A stretch of DNA of 64,000 nucleotides from Faecalibacterium sp. (GCA_020025825.1 JAHHRL010000001.1:186001-250000), one strand, 5' to 3'; numbered from the stretch's first letter, positions 50,374-59,264 are shown. The notes: generated from the sequence alone by a model not told the origin. A program made the numbers and translations.

Positions 50374-52923
50374 ATGAAGTACGATTACAGCGCAGTTGAA
50401 GCAAAGTGGCAGTCTGTATGGGATAAGGAAAAAACTTTCCATGCAGAAATTGACCATAGTAAACCCAAATTCTACGCATTGGTAGAGTTCCCTTATCCCT
50501 CGGCTGCAGGCCTGCACGTTGGTCACCCCCGCAGCTATACCGCACTGGATGTAGTTGCCCGCAAGCGCCGTTTGCAGGGATATAATGTTTTGTACCCCAT
50601 GGGTTGGGACGCTTTTGGCCTGCCCACCGAAAACTTTGCAATGAAAAACCACATTCACCCCGAAATCGTTACGGAAAACAATGTGGGACGCTTCAAAAAG
50701 CAGCTCAAGAGCTTGGGCCTTTCTTTTGACTGGGACCGTGAAGTAAACACTACCGACCCCAGCTACTACAAGTGGACCCAGTGGATTTTTATTCAGCTGT
50801 TCAAAAAGGGCTTGGCTTACAAGAAGGAGATGAACGTCAACTTCTGCACAGGCTGTAAGGTCGTTTTGGCAAACGAGGAAGTTGTTAACGGCGTATGTGA
50901 GCGCTGCGGCAGCCCCGTTGTGCACAAGACCAAGAGCCAGTGGATGCTGAAAATCACGGAGTATGCCGACCGTCTGATTGACGATTTGGACCAGGTAAAC
51001 TTTATCGACCGTGTTTCTGCACAGCAGAAAAACTGGATTGGCCGCAGCTACGGCGCTGAGGTAAACTTTACCGCAACTACCGGTGAAACCATTACCGTTT
51101 ACACCACACGCTGCGATACCCTGTTTGGCGCAACGTACATGGTTTTGAGCCCGGAGCACGCACTGGTTAAGGGCTGGCTGGATTCCGGCAAACTGGCAAA
51201 TGCAGACGAAGTAAAGGCATATCAGGATGCAGCTGCACGTAAGTCCGATTTTGAGCGCACCGAAATGAATAAGAACAAGACCGGTGTGCGTTTGGCTGGT
51301 GTGGAAGCTGTAAACCCTGTTACCGGCAAGCAGATTCCTATCTTTATTTCGGACTATGTTTTGGCAACTTACGGCACAGGCGCAATTATGGCTGTCCCCG
51401 CACATGATACCCGTGACTGGGAGTTTGCTAAAAAGTTTGACCTGCCCATTATTGAAGTGGTGCAGGGCAGCGAGCCTGCTGATTTGGACAAGGCTGCATT
51501 TACCGATGTTGCTACCGGCACGATGGTAAACTCCGGCTTCCTGACAGGCCTGTCTGTTAAGGAAGCACAGGAAAAGATGATTGCATGGCTGGAAGAAAGC
51601 GGTAAGGGCCACAGCCAGACCAACTTCAAGCTGCGTGACTGGGTGTTCAGCCGTCAGCGTTACTGGGGCGAGCCTATCCCCATGGTTTACTGCGAAAAGT
51701 GCGGCTGGCAGCCTCTGCCGGAAGACCAGCTGCCCCTGATGCTGCCTGAAATCGAAGACTTTGAGCCGGGCGAAGGCGGCGAAAGCCCCTTGGCACGCCA
51801 CACCGAATGGCTGACAACTACCTGCCCCTGCTGTGGTGGCCCTGCAAAGCGTGAAACCGATACCATGCCTCAGTGGGCTGGTTCTTCTTGGTATTTCCTG
51901 CGCTATATGGACCCGCACAATGATAAGGAACTGGTCAGCGAAGAAGCTGTTAAGTACTGGGGTCCTGTGGACTGGTACAACGGCGGTATGGAGCATACCA
52001 CCCTGCACTTGCTGTACAGCCGTTTCTGGCATAAGTTCCTGTACGATATTGGCGTAGTACCTTACTGCGAGCCTTATGCAAAGCGTACCAGCCATGGTAT
52101 GATTCTGGGCCTGAACCCCCACAGCTTTGTAAACCTGCCCGCAGAGGAGCAGCAGAAACTGGTTGCTGAGCACGGCAGCGAGGAAGCTGCAAAGGCTTGG
52201 CTGGTACAGAAGTACGGCGAAATGTCTACGCACCCGGTTGTTAAGATGTCCAAGAGCTTGGGCAACGTTGTCAACCCGGACGAAATCGTTGAGAAGTACG
52301 GTGCTGACACCATGCGCCTGTACGAGATGTTTATGGGCGACTTTGAGCAGGCTGCTCCCTGGCAGACCTCTGCAATTGCAGGCTGCAAGCGCTTCTTGGA
52401 CCGTGTATGGAACCTGTCTGAAAAGATGGTTGAGGGCGAGGGCTACCGCCGTGAGGTCGAAACCCTGATGCACCAGACCATTCGCAAGGTCAGCGAAGAC
52501 ATCGAAGCTTTGAAGATGAACACCGCTATTGCACAGCTGATGACGCTGGTCAACAAGCTGTATGACTTGGGTGGTGTCACCAAGGCTGAGTTTGAAACCT
52601 TGCTGAAGCTGCTGAACCCGTTTGTTCCTCACCTGACTGAGGAGCTGTGGGAGCAGCTTGGCCACAGCCACGACGACCAGCTGGCATTTGCAGCATGGCC
52701 TGTTTACGAGGAGGCTAAGTGCAAGGAAGCTACAGTAGAGATTGCTGTACAGGTCAATGGCAAGGTGAAAGCACGCTTGTCTGTAGACGCAGATATTGCA
52801 GCGGAAGACGCAATTGCAGCAGCAAAAGCAAACCCCGATGTAGCAGCAGCTATTGCAGGTAAGACCATTGCCAAGGAGATTTATGTTAAGGGCCGCTTGG
52901 TTAATATTGCTGTAAAAGGCTAA
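50374..52923 (+). CDS. leuS: leucyl-tRNA synthetase
   Basis: A class Ia LeuRS of 849 residues. YPSAAGLHVGHPRSYTALD contains the HIGH-type motif (about residues 44-62), TGCKVVLANEEVVNGVCERCG is the zinc element, an editing CP1 domain spans about 220-420 (GTGAIMAVPAHDTRDWEFA), and HPVVKMSKSLGNVVNPDEI holds KMSKS near residue 625. The C-terminus ends IYVKGRLVNIAV. The bacterial length is usually 800-870. Weak GGAG before the ATG. No leucine T-box was found upstream. Confidence 0.97.
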   Translation: MKYDYSAVEAKWQSVWDKEKTFHAEIDHSKPKFYALVEFPYPSAAGLHVGHPRSYTALDVVARKRRLQGYNVLYPMGWDAFGLPTENFAMKNHIHPEIVTENNVGRFKKQLKSLGLSFDWDREVNTTDPSYYKWTQWIFIQLFKKGLAYKKEMNVNFCTGCKVVLANEEVVNGVCERCGSPVVHKTKSQWMLKITEYADRLIDDLDQVNFIDRVSAQQKNWIGRSYGAEVNFTATTGETITVYTTRCDTLFGATYMVLSPEHALVKGWLDSGKLANADEVKAYQDAAARKSDFERTEMNKNKTGVRLAGVEAVNPVTGKQIPIFISDYVLATYGTGAIMAVPAHDTRDWEFAKKFDLPIIEVVQGSEPADLDKAAFTDVATGTMVNSGFLTGLSVKEAQEKMIAWLEESGKGHSQTNFKLRDWVFSRQRYWGEPIPMVYCEKCGWQPLPEDQLPLMLPEIEDFEPGEGGESPLARHTEWLTTTCPCCGGPAKRETDTMPQWAGSSWYFLRYMDPHNDKELVSEEAVKYWGPVDWYNGGMEHTTLHLLYSRFWHKFLYDIGVVPYCEPYAKRTSHGMILGLNPHSFVNLPAEEQQKLVAEHGSEEAAKAWLVQKYGEMSTHPVVKMSKSLGNVVNPDEIVEKYGADTMRLYEMFMGDFEQAAPWQTSAIAGCKRFLDRVWNLSEKMVEGEGYRREVETLMHQTIRKVSEDIEALKMNTAIAQLMTLVNKLYDLGGVTKAEFETLLKLLNPFVPHLTEELWEQLGHSHDDQLAFAAWPVYEEAKCKEATVEIAVQVNGKVKARLSVDADIAAEDAIAAAKANPDVAAAIAGKTIAKEIYVKGRLVNIAVKG

Positions 52924-52939
52924 AATGCGTAAACTGTTA

Positions 52940-53008
52940 TTAACCACGGAAAAAATCACGAATAATCCGTGAATATTTCATGGAAGGTGTTGACAGAATC
53001 GTGGTTAA
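52940..53008. repeat. nested inverted repeats at the rpsU promoter
   Basis: TTAACCACG (52940-52948) and CGTGGTTAA (53000-53008) are exact reverse complements; the second lies inside the rpsU promoter spacer. Between them CACGGA/TCCGTG and TCACG/CGTGA form inner repeats (about 52945-52973). Confidence 0.6.
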
Positions 53009-53018
53009 ACGGTATAAT
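52990..53018 (+). promoter_or_regulatory. consensus sigma-A promoter of rpsU
   Basis: TTGACA (52990-52995), 17-nt spacer, TATAAT (53013-53018). Confidence 0.93.
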
Positions 53019-53074
53019 GGCTATCGTTGATTACCATGTAACAACGAAATTCCTGCCTCAAGGGAGGGAATAAA

Positions 53075-53251
53075 ATGTCGGAAATTCGTGTTAAAGAGGG
53101 CGAATCGCTGGAAAGCGCACTGCGTCGCTTTAAGCGCAGCACTGCTCGCAGCGGCGTGCTGGCGGAGGTCCGTAAGCGTGAAGCTTACGAGAAGCCTTCT
53201 GTCAAGCGCAAGAAGAAGTCTGAAGCAGCCCGCAAGCGCAAGTTCAAGTAA
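53075..53251 (+). CDS. rpsU: 30S ribosomal protein S21
   Basis: A 58-residue basic protein, too short for many gene-length cut-offs. It begins SEIRVKEGESLESALRRFKR, the S21 signature, and continues AEVRKREAYEKPSVKRKKKS before a Lys/Arg-rich end, matching S21 over its whole length. S21 sits near the 16S 3' end and helps mRNA recruitment. AGGGAGGG lies 8-9 nt before the ATG, a perfect promoter stands 57 nt upstream, and a strong terminator follows, so it is a highly expressed single gene. Confidence 0.96.
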   Translation: MSEIRVKEGESLESALRRFKRSTARSGVLAEVRKREAYEKPSVKRKKKSEAARKRKFK

Positions 53252-53300
53252 TTTGTGCTGACATAGCGTCTGCAAAGGCTTTGCTAAAAGCGTAGCCAGC

Positions 53301-53338
53301 GTGGGAGGATCCATTTGGGTCCTCCCACTTTTCTTTTG
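53301..53338 (+). terminator. intrinsic terminator of rpsU
   Basis: GTGGGAGGATCC (53301-53312) pairs with GGGTCCTCCCAC (53317-53328), then TTTTCTTTT. Confidence 0.92.
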
Positions 53339-53388
53339 TCCCAAGATACAGTATACTGCAAACATAATCTCAAAAAAGGAGAACCTTT

Positions 53389-53892
53389 ATGTTGTTTACA
53401 CCGGAATATGTCTTTCGGGACGTTACACATATTACACCGGAATTTTTAGCACAAAAGGGCATTCGTGCTTTGGTGCTGGATGTGGATAATACTATTACCG
53501 GTGACCGCAGTCAGGAGCTTGCGCCCGAAGTGGAACAGTGGCTGCAAACAATGCGTGATGCAGGCATTGCGCTTACCATTTTATCCAATGGCACAAAGGA
53601 GCGTGTCCGGCCTTTTGCAGAGTCTATCGGCTTAAAGTGGGTATCCCGGTCGGCTAAGCCGCTGCCGTTTGGTATGTGTGTGGCACGCCGCCGTACAGGT
53701 GTAAAGCGCTCGCAGATGGCAATGGTAGGCGACCAATTGTTTACAGACCGCATGGCTGCTGCGTTATACGGAATACCTGCGTTTGTGGTAATTCCCCGTG
53801 GCGAGGATTTGAACCGTTTTGTGCAGGTTAAACGTAAGTGGGAAAAGCCGTTTTGGCTGAAGTACTACAAAAAGGGAGGCAAAACCCTATGA
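53389..53892 (+). CDS. yqeG: YqeG family HAD-IIIA phosphatase
   Basis: A 167-residue HAD phosphatase of the YqeG type. LVLDVDNTITGD holds the nucleophile Asp and the second Asp, ILSNGTKERV is motif II, KPLPFG gives the Lys of motif III and MVGDQLFTDRMAA is motif IV. The natural substrate is not established; in Bacillus yqeG lies with yqeH, aroE, yhbY, nadD and yqeK, most of which lie 5-6 kb upstream here. AAGGAGAA lies about 7 nt before the ATG. Stop overlaps the next start by ATGA. Confidence 0.93.
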   Translation: MLFTPEYVFRDVTHITPEFLAQKGIRALVLDVDNTITGDRSQELAPEVEQWLQTMRDAGIALTILSNGTKERVRPFAESIGLKWVSRSAKPLPFGMCVARRRTGVKRSQMAMVGDQLFTDRMAAALYGIPAFVVIPRGEDLNRFVQVKRKWEKPFWLKYYKKGGKTL

Positions 53893-54746
53893 TGCAGCAG
53901 ATACGATTTGGTACGGCAGGCGAAAGCGACAGCTTTGCAAAGCTGGGCTACAAAACCAGCTTGGATGTCCCTGCTTATACCGCTAAAATGGGGCTGAATG
54001 CGTTTGAATATCAGTGCGGCAGAGGTGTTCGCCTTGGCTTGGATAAAGCAGCTAAAATGGCGGTGAAAGCGGCGGAAAATGACATCCTGTTCAGTGTCCA
54101 TGCACCATACTATATCAGTATGTCCAGCTTGGAAGAAGAAAAGCGCCTGAATAGTGTAAACTACATCTTGCAGAGCTGCGCTTTAGTAAAAGCACTGGGC
54201 GGCAAGCGTGTTATTTTTCATTCCGGAAGCTGTGGTAAGCAAAGCAGAGAAGCTGCGTTAGAAAAGGCGATGGACACGATGCGCCGTGCAGTGGAAGCCT
54301 GCGATGAGGCCGGATTTGGCGATTTGACCCTGTGCCCCGAAACGATGGGCAAAATCGGCCAATTGGGTACTTTGGACGAGGTGCTGGCACTGTGCAGTGT
54401 AGATTCTCGCATTACACCCTGCATTGACTTTGGACACCTGAATGCACGCACACTGGGCGGAATCCAAACAAAGCAGGATTATGCGGATATTTTGGACCGT
54501 ATGGGAGATGCTTTAGGAGATGCCCGTGCGGAGAATTTTCACGTGCATTTTTCTCGTATCGAGTATACAAACGGTGGCGAAAAGCGTCACTGGACTTTTG
54601 CCGAAACACAGTTTGGCCCGGAGCCCGGCCCGCTAATGGAGCTTTTTGCTGAGCGTAAACTGTCGCCTACGGTGATTTGCGAAAGCGCAGGAACGCAGGC
54701 CGAAGACGCACAGTGGATGCAGCAGACCTATCGTGCAGCCCTGTAA
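53889..54746 (+). CDS. AP-endonuclease-like (endonuclease IV family) TIM-barrel protein
   Basis: A 285-residue TIM-barrel of the xylose isomerase/endonuclease IV superfamily. Candidate zinc ligands follow endonuclease IV order: SVHAPYYISM (His), FHSGSCG (His), CPETMG (Glu), CIDFGHLNAR (Asp and His), NFHVHFSRIEY (His) and CESAG (Glu). The DRH motif of Nfo reads KRH here (GEKRHW), so one ligand Asp is replaced by Lys. It may repair abasic sites or be a related hydrolase. The ATG at 53889 overlaps the yqeG stop; GGGAGG lies upstream. Confidence 0.82.
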   Translation: MMQQIRFGTAGESDSFAKLGYKTSLDVPAYTAKMGLNAFEYQCGRGVRLGLDKAAKMAVKAAENDILFSVHAPYYISMSSLEEEKRLNSVNYILQSCALVKALGGKRVIFHSGSCGKQSREAALEKAMDTMRRAVEACDEAGFGDLTLCPETMGKIGQLGTLDEVLALCSVDSRITPCIDFGHLNARTLGGIQTKQDYADILDRMGDALGDARAENFHVHFSRIEYTNGGEKRHWTFAETQFGPEPGPLMELFAERKLSPTVICESAGTQAEDAQWMQQTYRAAL

Positions 54747-54791
54747 TCGGCAAGTTTTTAGTGGATTATCCGTGTTTTTTTGGTGTGGGTC

Positions 54792-54820
54792 TTGCAAAAT
54801 ACCTATATTTCGAGTAAAAT
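54792..54820 (+). promoter_or_regulatory. sigma-A promoter of efp
   Basis: TTGCAA (54792-54797), 17-nt spacer, TAAAAT (54815-54820). Confidence 0.7.
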
Positions 54821-54875
54821 AACAATTAGATATGCATAGGCATTGAATACAAAGAGTTTATTGGAGGAATTCCGA

Positions 54876-55433
54876 ATGATTTCTGCAGGCGAATTTCGTA
54901 ATGGTGTAACTTTTGAGCAGGACGGCCAGGTTCTTCAGGTCGTTGAGTTCCAGCATGTTAAGCCTGGTAAGGGCGCTGCTTTCGTCCGTACCAAGACCAA
55001 GAATGTCATCACTGGTTCTGTGGTCGAAACAAGCTACAACCCCACTGCAAAGTTCCCCCGTGCAACCATCGACCGTCGTGAGATGAGCTACAGCTACGAG
55101 GACGGCGATTTGTACTACTTCATGGACAACGAGACCTACGAGCAGGAGCCCGTCAACAAGAGCGATGTTGGCGAAAACTTCAAGTTCTGCAAAGAGGGCG
55201 ACCTGTGCAAGATTATGTCCTACAAGGGCAAGGTCTTTGGCGTTGAGATCCCCACTTTCGTTGAGCTGGAAGTTACCGCTACCGAGCCTGGCTTCAAGGG
55301 CAACACTGCTACCAATACCCTGAAGCCCGCTACTCTGGAGACCGGCGCTGAGCTGCGTGTGCCTCTGTTCATCAACGAGGGCGACAAGATCCGTATTGAT
55401 ACCCGCACCGGCGAGTATATGGAGCGTGTCTGA
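54876..55433 (+). CDS. efp: elongation factor P
   Basis: A 185-residue EF-P that relieves ribosome stalling at polyproline. Domain I ends in the loop HVKPGKGAAFVRTK with Lys32 at its tip, the residue modified in Bacillus; domain III ends INEGDKIRIDTRTGEYMERV. The ATG at 54876 has GGAGG 8-9 nt upstream; the frame from 54843 is open but lacks a site. No modification enzyme (EpmA or EarP) is seen nearby. It is followed by a terminator and a zinc-ribbon gene. Confidence 0.97.
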   Translation: MISAGEFRNGVTFEQDGQVLQVVEFQHVKPGKGAAFVRTKTKNVITGSVVETSYNPTAKFPRATIDRREMSYSYEDGDLYYFMDNETYEQEPVNKSDVGENFKFCKEGDLCKIMSYKGKVFGVEIPTFVELEVTATEPGFKGNTATNTLKPATLETGAELRVPLFINEGDKIRIDTRTGEYMERV

Positions 55434-55449
55434 TTTTTCCTGCCGCAAG

Positions 55450-55485
55450 GCCGGGTTACGGCATTGGCCGCAGCCCGGCTTTTTT
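55450..55485 (+). terminator. intrinsic terminator of efp
   Basis: GCCGGG (55450-55455) pairs with CCCGGC (55474-55479), with an inner stem, then six T. Confidence 0.85.
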
Positions 55486-55528
55486 AATTACACTATCAGG
55501 AACCGGCATTGCCGGAAGGAGCGTAACT

Positions 55529-55918
55529 ATGAATCTGAGTGAAAAAGCTGCATACCTGAAGGGTTTGGCCGAGGGTCTGGGTCTGGCTGATTCCAGCCAG
55601 GAAAAGGTTCTGAAGGTTGTTATTGATATGCTGGGCGACCTGGCAGAGTCTGTCGAAGGTTTGGACGGCGAGATGGAAGCTGTTTGCGAAGAGCTGGACG
55701 AAATCGAAGAAGATTTGTACAGCCTGGACGATGACGACGACGAGGATGAGGAAGAAGAGTACGACGACGCTGAAGTTGAGTACGAGCTGACTTGCCCCAA
55801 GTGCGGCGCTACCGTTATTGTAGATGAGGATACTCTGGTTAGCCAGGAAATCTACTGCGGCCAGTGCCATGAGCCCATCGAAATCGAGTTTATCGACGAG
55901 GACGCTGAGCAGGAGTAA
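55529..55918 (+). CDS. CD1247-type acidic protein with C-terminal zinc ribbon
   Basis: A 129-residue protein. Residues 1-60 form a helical domain (EKAAYLKGLAEGLGL, EKVLKVVIDMLGDLA) like the CD1247 N-terminal domain of Clostridia; residues 68-83 are a run of Asp/Glu; residues 88-120 form a zinc ribbon, CPKCG and CGQCH. Database annotations of relatives are uninformative. In Clostridia the gene often follows efp, suggesting a translation-linked role (inference). AAGGAGC lies about 8 nt before the ATG. Confidence 0.75.
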   Translation: MNLSEKAAYLKGLAEGLGLADSSQEKVLKVVIDMLGDLAESVEGLDGEMEAVCEELDEIEEDLYSLDDDDDEDEEEEYDDAEVEYELTCPKCGATVIVDEDTLVSQEIYCGQCHEPIEIEFIDEDAEQE

Positions 55919-55927
55919 ATCCAAAAC

Positions 55928-55960
55928 AAAAAGCCGTGAGCAATGCTCACGGCTTTTTTA
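55928..55960. terminator. bidirectional terminator
   Basis: AAAAAGCCGTGAGC (55928-55941), a 3-nt loop, GCTCACGGCTTTTT (55945-55958) between two convergent genes. Confidence 0.93.
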
Positions 55961-56257
55961 TTATGCGTTTTTAGCGTCGGCCAAAGCTTTTTCCAGCCAA
56001 ATGCCGCCGATATCCAGTGCATTATATAGGCCAACTTTATTAGTCTGGCGCATAATGCGTTCTTGCGGATTTTTCTTTGTATCAGTAGAAAGCAGAACCA
56101 AGTGGATTTTATCTGCGATTTCATGGTCGTTTTCTACTTTGGTAGTTAATACCTGCAAATACAAAACATACGGGTCAGTCATGTTGCCGTAGTAAATTTC
56201 GTTTTTGCAACGAACCAACGGCTTGCCCTTGTAGGTCAGTTTGGGTGTATATGCCAT
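55961..56257 (-). CDS. conserved-looking protein of unknown function
   Basis: A 98-residue cytosolic protein that I do not recognise as a named family. It opens MAYTPKLTYKGKPLVRCKNE, has a DPYVLYLQVLTTK strand and ends with NALDIGGIWLEKALADAKNA, a likely helix. The composition is protein-like, it has AAGGAGG 8-9 nt before the ATG, and it ends at a strong shared terminator, so the gene is real. I have an impression of similar short proteins in other Oscillospiraceae, but cannot verify it here. Confidence 0.72.
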   Translation of the reverse strand: MAYTPKLTYKGKPLVRCKNEIYYGNMTDPYVLYLQVLTTKVENDHEIADKIHLVLLSTDTKKNPQERIMRQTNKVGLYNALDIGGIWLEKALADAKNA

Positions 56258-56516
56258 ATATCAATGCCTCCTTCGCAATAATCCTAATTATTCAATTCAG
56301 TATACCATAAAATGCAATCTGTTACAATCTCAAATAAAGCGGCGCAGTAAACGGGAACTTTTTGTGAGAAGTGTAAAATCGTCAACATTTAACCGAAACT
56401 TTGTGCTATACTGTATTTAATAGCAAAAGCAATGAAATATAGTCAACGGGTAAACCGTATAAAAAATAGAATGTGTTTTAGCAGTGATGCACTGCTTGTC
56501 GATAAAGGAGTCCCAT

Positions 56517-57530
56517 ATGGCAGATTATCAGGAATTTCGTAAAAAGTCTCGTCGCCGCCGCATGAAAAAGCGTGTGCTTGCAGGTGCGGTGATGGTTGCG
56601 GCTGTTGGTATTTTGGTTGGCGGCGGTTGTCTGGTATTATCCGGCATGGGCTTTTTTGAAAAAGCCCCCGTTGCAAGCTCGATTTCTACCCAAGAGTCAC
56701 CGGAACCGGAGCAGCTGACTGCACCGGAACAGGGCAAGGGCTTTCGTGTAGCACCTGTGACAGAAAATAAGGAGTGGAATACCGCAGCCTATGATGTGAA
56801 AACCTTGGATTACACGGTTTTAGGGCAGGACGATGGTACAACGGCAATGGATTTCCGCTTAGTATCGCAGCCTGCTTGCGGACGTGTGACCACCGGCTAT
56901 TACGACCATGTAACTTTTATGGGCGACAGCCTGACACAGGGTTTGGAGCTGTATACAACGGGATTGCCGAATGCTTTCTACTGTGCATATAAGGGCATCG
57001 GCCCCAATGCGGTGGTAAACGGCGCAACCTGCACCCGTGCAAATGGAAACAAGGAAGTTCCGCTTGAGGCGCTGGCACAGATGGCGCCGGACGCTATCTA
57101 TGTTCTGTTTGGTACCAATACATTGGTAAATGCAGGCGAAAACGTACAGCAGTCTTTCCTTACTTACTATGAGCAAATGATTGACCTGATTCAGCAAACA
57201 CGCCCCGGTATTCAGGTGTATATGCAGTCTATTACGCCGGTACGGCCGGAGGTTTCTGCGCAGAAGCCGGGCCTGAACAATGTGCGTTTACAGCGCATCA
57301 ACGATGAACTGGCGGCGATTGCAATCCGTAAGGGCTGTTACTTTATCAACCTGTGGGAGCCGCTGGCAGACAGCGAGGGCAATCTGCGTGCGGATTACGC
57401 TGCCGGAGATGGAATCCACATGAACCCCACCGGCTATGCAGCATGGGTGGAGTATTTGCGCACACATACCGCCTATACCCCCGGTGCATTGTATGAGGCA
57501 GGCAGCGGCAGCTATTACATTGAAGCTTAA
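56517..57530 (+). CDS. SGNH/GDSL-family hydrolase, membrane-anchored
   Basis: A 337-residue protein with a basic start (KKSRRRRMKKR), one membrane helix (about residues 25-45) and an extracellular GDSL-like domain. FMGDSLTQGL near residue 144 gives the nucleophile Ser, the Gly/Asn oxyanion residues are in VNGATC and FGTNTLVN, and GDGIHMNPTGY near residue 300 carries the Asp-His pair. Such enzymes often remove or add acetyl groups on wall polysaccharides. AAAGGAG lies 7 nt before the ATG at 56517; a start at 56484 lacks a site. A -10-like TATACT lies at about 56407. Confidence 0.87.
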   Translation: MADYQEFRKKSRRRRMKKRVLAGAVMVAAVGILVGGGCLVLSGMGFFEKAPVASSISTQESPEPEQLTAPEQGKGFRVAPVTENKEWNTAAYDVKTLDYTVLGQDDGTTAMDFRLVSQPACGRVTTGYYDHVTFMGDSLTQGLELYTTGLPNAFYCAYKGIGPNAVVNGATCTRANGNKEVPLEALAQMAPDAIYVLFGTNTLVNAGENVQQSFLTYYEQMIDLIQQTRPGIQVYMQSITPVRPEVSAQKPGLNNVRLQRINDELAAIAIRKGCYFINLWEPLADSEGNLRADYAAGDGIHMNPTGYAAWVEYLRTHTAYTPGALYEAGSGSYYIEA

Positions 57531-57552
57531 TCAATTTAATAAAAAGTATGAG

Positions 57553-57586
57553 AAAAGCCCCCGACCATCGGTCGGGGGCTTTTGTT
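57553..57586. terminator. bidirectional terminator between SGNH gene and fhs
   Basis: AAAAGCCCCCGACC (57553-57566), 3-nt loop, GGTCGGGGGCTTTT (57570-57583). Confidence 0.95.
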
Positions 57587-57602
57587 GATGTAATTAGATG
57601 AA

Positions 57603-59264
57603 TTAGAACAAACCGGTGATACGACCGTTGTTGTCAACATCGATGTTTACGGCAGCGGGCTTTTTGGGCAGGCCGGGCATCGTCATGATGCTGCCGCAAA
57701 TAACAACTACAAAGCCGGCACCTGCGCTCAGGCGTACCTCACGCACTTCCATGGTGAAGCCGGTAGGAACGCACAGCAGATTTGCGTTATCGCTAAAGCT
57801 GTACTGTGTTTTTGCAATACATACGGGCAAATCACTGTAGCCCAGTGCAGCCAGCTCAGCCAGAGTCTTTTTCGCAGCAGCGCTGTAGGTTACACCGTCA
57901 GCACGGTAAATCTTTTTGGCGATAGCCTCAACCTTTTCAGGCAGGGTCTGGTTCAGCTCGTAAGCAAACTGAATGGGACGGTCCTCCATGATGTTCAGCA
58001 CTTCCTGTGCCAAAGTCATGGCACCCTCGCCGCCCTTTGCGAACACTTCGCTCAGTGCGCAGGGGACACCCATCTCATGGCAGTAATCAAACACAAACTT
58101 CTGTTCTTCCTCGGTATCGGAGGGGAAGGCGTTGATAGCAACAACAACAGGCAGACCGAACTGATCCTTCATGTTTTCGATGTGACGGCCCAGATTGCCA
58201 ATACCCTTCTTGACAGCCTCCAGATTGGGGGTGTTCAGGTCAGCCTTAGCAACACCGCCGTGGCTCTTTAATGCACGAACAGTGGCAACCAGAACAACTG
58301 CACTGGGGGCAATGCCTGCCTTGCGGCACTTGATGTCCAGGAACTTTTCAGCGCCCAAATCTGCGCCGAAGCCTGCCTCGGTAACAACGTAATCAGCCAG
58401 AGCCATGCTCAGCTTGGTAGCCATAACGCTGTTGCAGCCATGTGCGATATTGGCAAAAGGACCGCCGTGAATGATAGCGGGGTTGTTTTCCAAAGTCTGT
58501 ACCAGATTGGGGTCAATAGCGTCCTTCAGCAGTGCGGTCATTGCACCTGCGGCGCCAATCTGACCTGCGGTAACGGGCTGACCGTCGTAAGTGTAAGCGC
58601 AAACGATTTTGCTCAAGCGCTCCTTCAGGTCGTCAATGCTGGTAGCAAGGCAGAAGATTGCCATAACTTCGCTGGCAACCGTGATGTCAAAGCCATCTTC
58701 ACGGGGGGTGCCGTTTACCTTACCGCCCATACCGTCAACAATAAAGCGCAGCTGACGGTCGTTCATATCCATGCAGCGCTTCCAAGTAATGCGGCGGGGG
58801 TCAATGTTTAAGGGGTTGCCCTGCTGGATGCTGTTATCAATCATGGCAGCAAGCAGGTTGTTGGCTGTGCCAATAGCGTGCAGGTCACCGGTAAAATGCA
58901 GGTTGATGTCCTCCATGGGAACAACCTGTGCGTAACCGCCGCCGGCTGCGCCGCCTTTCATACCAAACACAGGTCCCAGAGAAGGCTCACGCAGGCACAG
59001 GATGGATTTCTTGCCCATCTTGCACAATGCGTCAGACAAGCCAACACTGGTAGTGGTTTTGCCCTCGCCGGCGGGGGTGGGGCTGATAGCGGTAACCAGA
59101 ATCATCTTGCCCTTTTGCGGCAAGGTGTGAACCAAACGGTGGTCAATCTTTGCTTTATAGCGGCCGTAAGGAATAATCTGCTCCTCATTCAGGTCAAGTT
59201 TTTTTGCAACTTCGGTAATGGGCTGCATATTAGCAGCCTGAGCGATTTCGATATCAGACAGCAT
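57603..59264 (-). CDS. fhs: formate-tetrahydrofolate ligase
   Basis: A 553-residue enzyme making 10-formyl-THF from formate, ATP and THF, feeding purines and fMet-tRNA. TPAGEGKTTTSVGL is the P-loop near residue 62-75, EPSLGPVFGMKGGAAGGGYAQV in part is the family signature, then LHFTGDLHAIGTANNLLAA, and FGADLGAEKFLDIKC. Standard length. AAAGGAT lies about 7 nt before the ATG. Its leader carries a ZTP riboswitch, so expression rises when Z nucleotides signal a 10-formyl-THF shortage. Confidence 0.97.
   Translation of the reverse strand: MLSDIEIAQAANMQPITEVAKKLDLNEEQIIPYGRYKAKIDHRLVHTLPQKGKMILVTAISPTPAGEGKTTTSVGLSDALCKMGKKSILCLREPSLGPVFGMKGGAAGGGYAQVVPMEDINLHFTGDLHAIGTANNLLAAMIDNSIQQGNPLNIDPRRITWKRCMDMNDRQLRFIVDGMGGKVNGTPREDGFDITVASEVMAIFCLATSIDDLKERLSKIVCAYTYDGQPVTAGQIGAAGAMTALLKDAIDPNLVQTLENNPAIIHGGPFANIAHGCNSVMATKLSMALADYVVTEAGFGADLGAEKFLDIKCRKAGIAPSAVVLVATVRALKSHGGVAKADLNTPNLEAVKKGIGNLGRHIENMKDQFGLPVVVAINAFPSDTEEEQKFVFDYCHEMGVPCALSEVFAKGGEGAMTLAQEVLNIMEDRPIQFAYELNQTLPEKVEAIAKKIYRADGVTYSAAAKKTLAELAALGYSDLPVCIAKTQYSFSDNANLLCVPTGFTMEVREVRLSAGAGFVVVICGSIMTMPGLPKKPAAVNIDVDNNGRITGLF

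Noticed and set aside
49981..52959. 992-residue minus-strand frame opposite rsfS and leuS
   Set aside because: Shadow of leuS; composition is not protein-like and no promoter or ribosome site fits.
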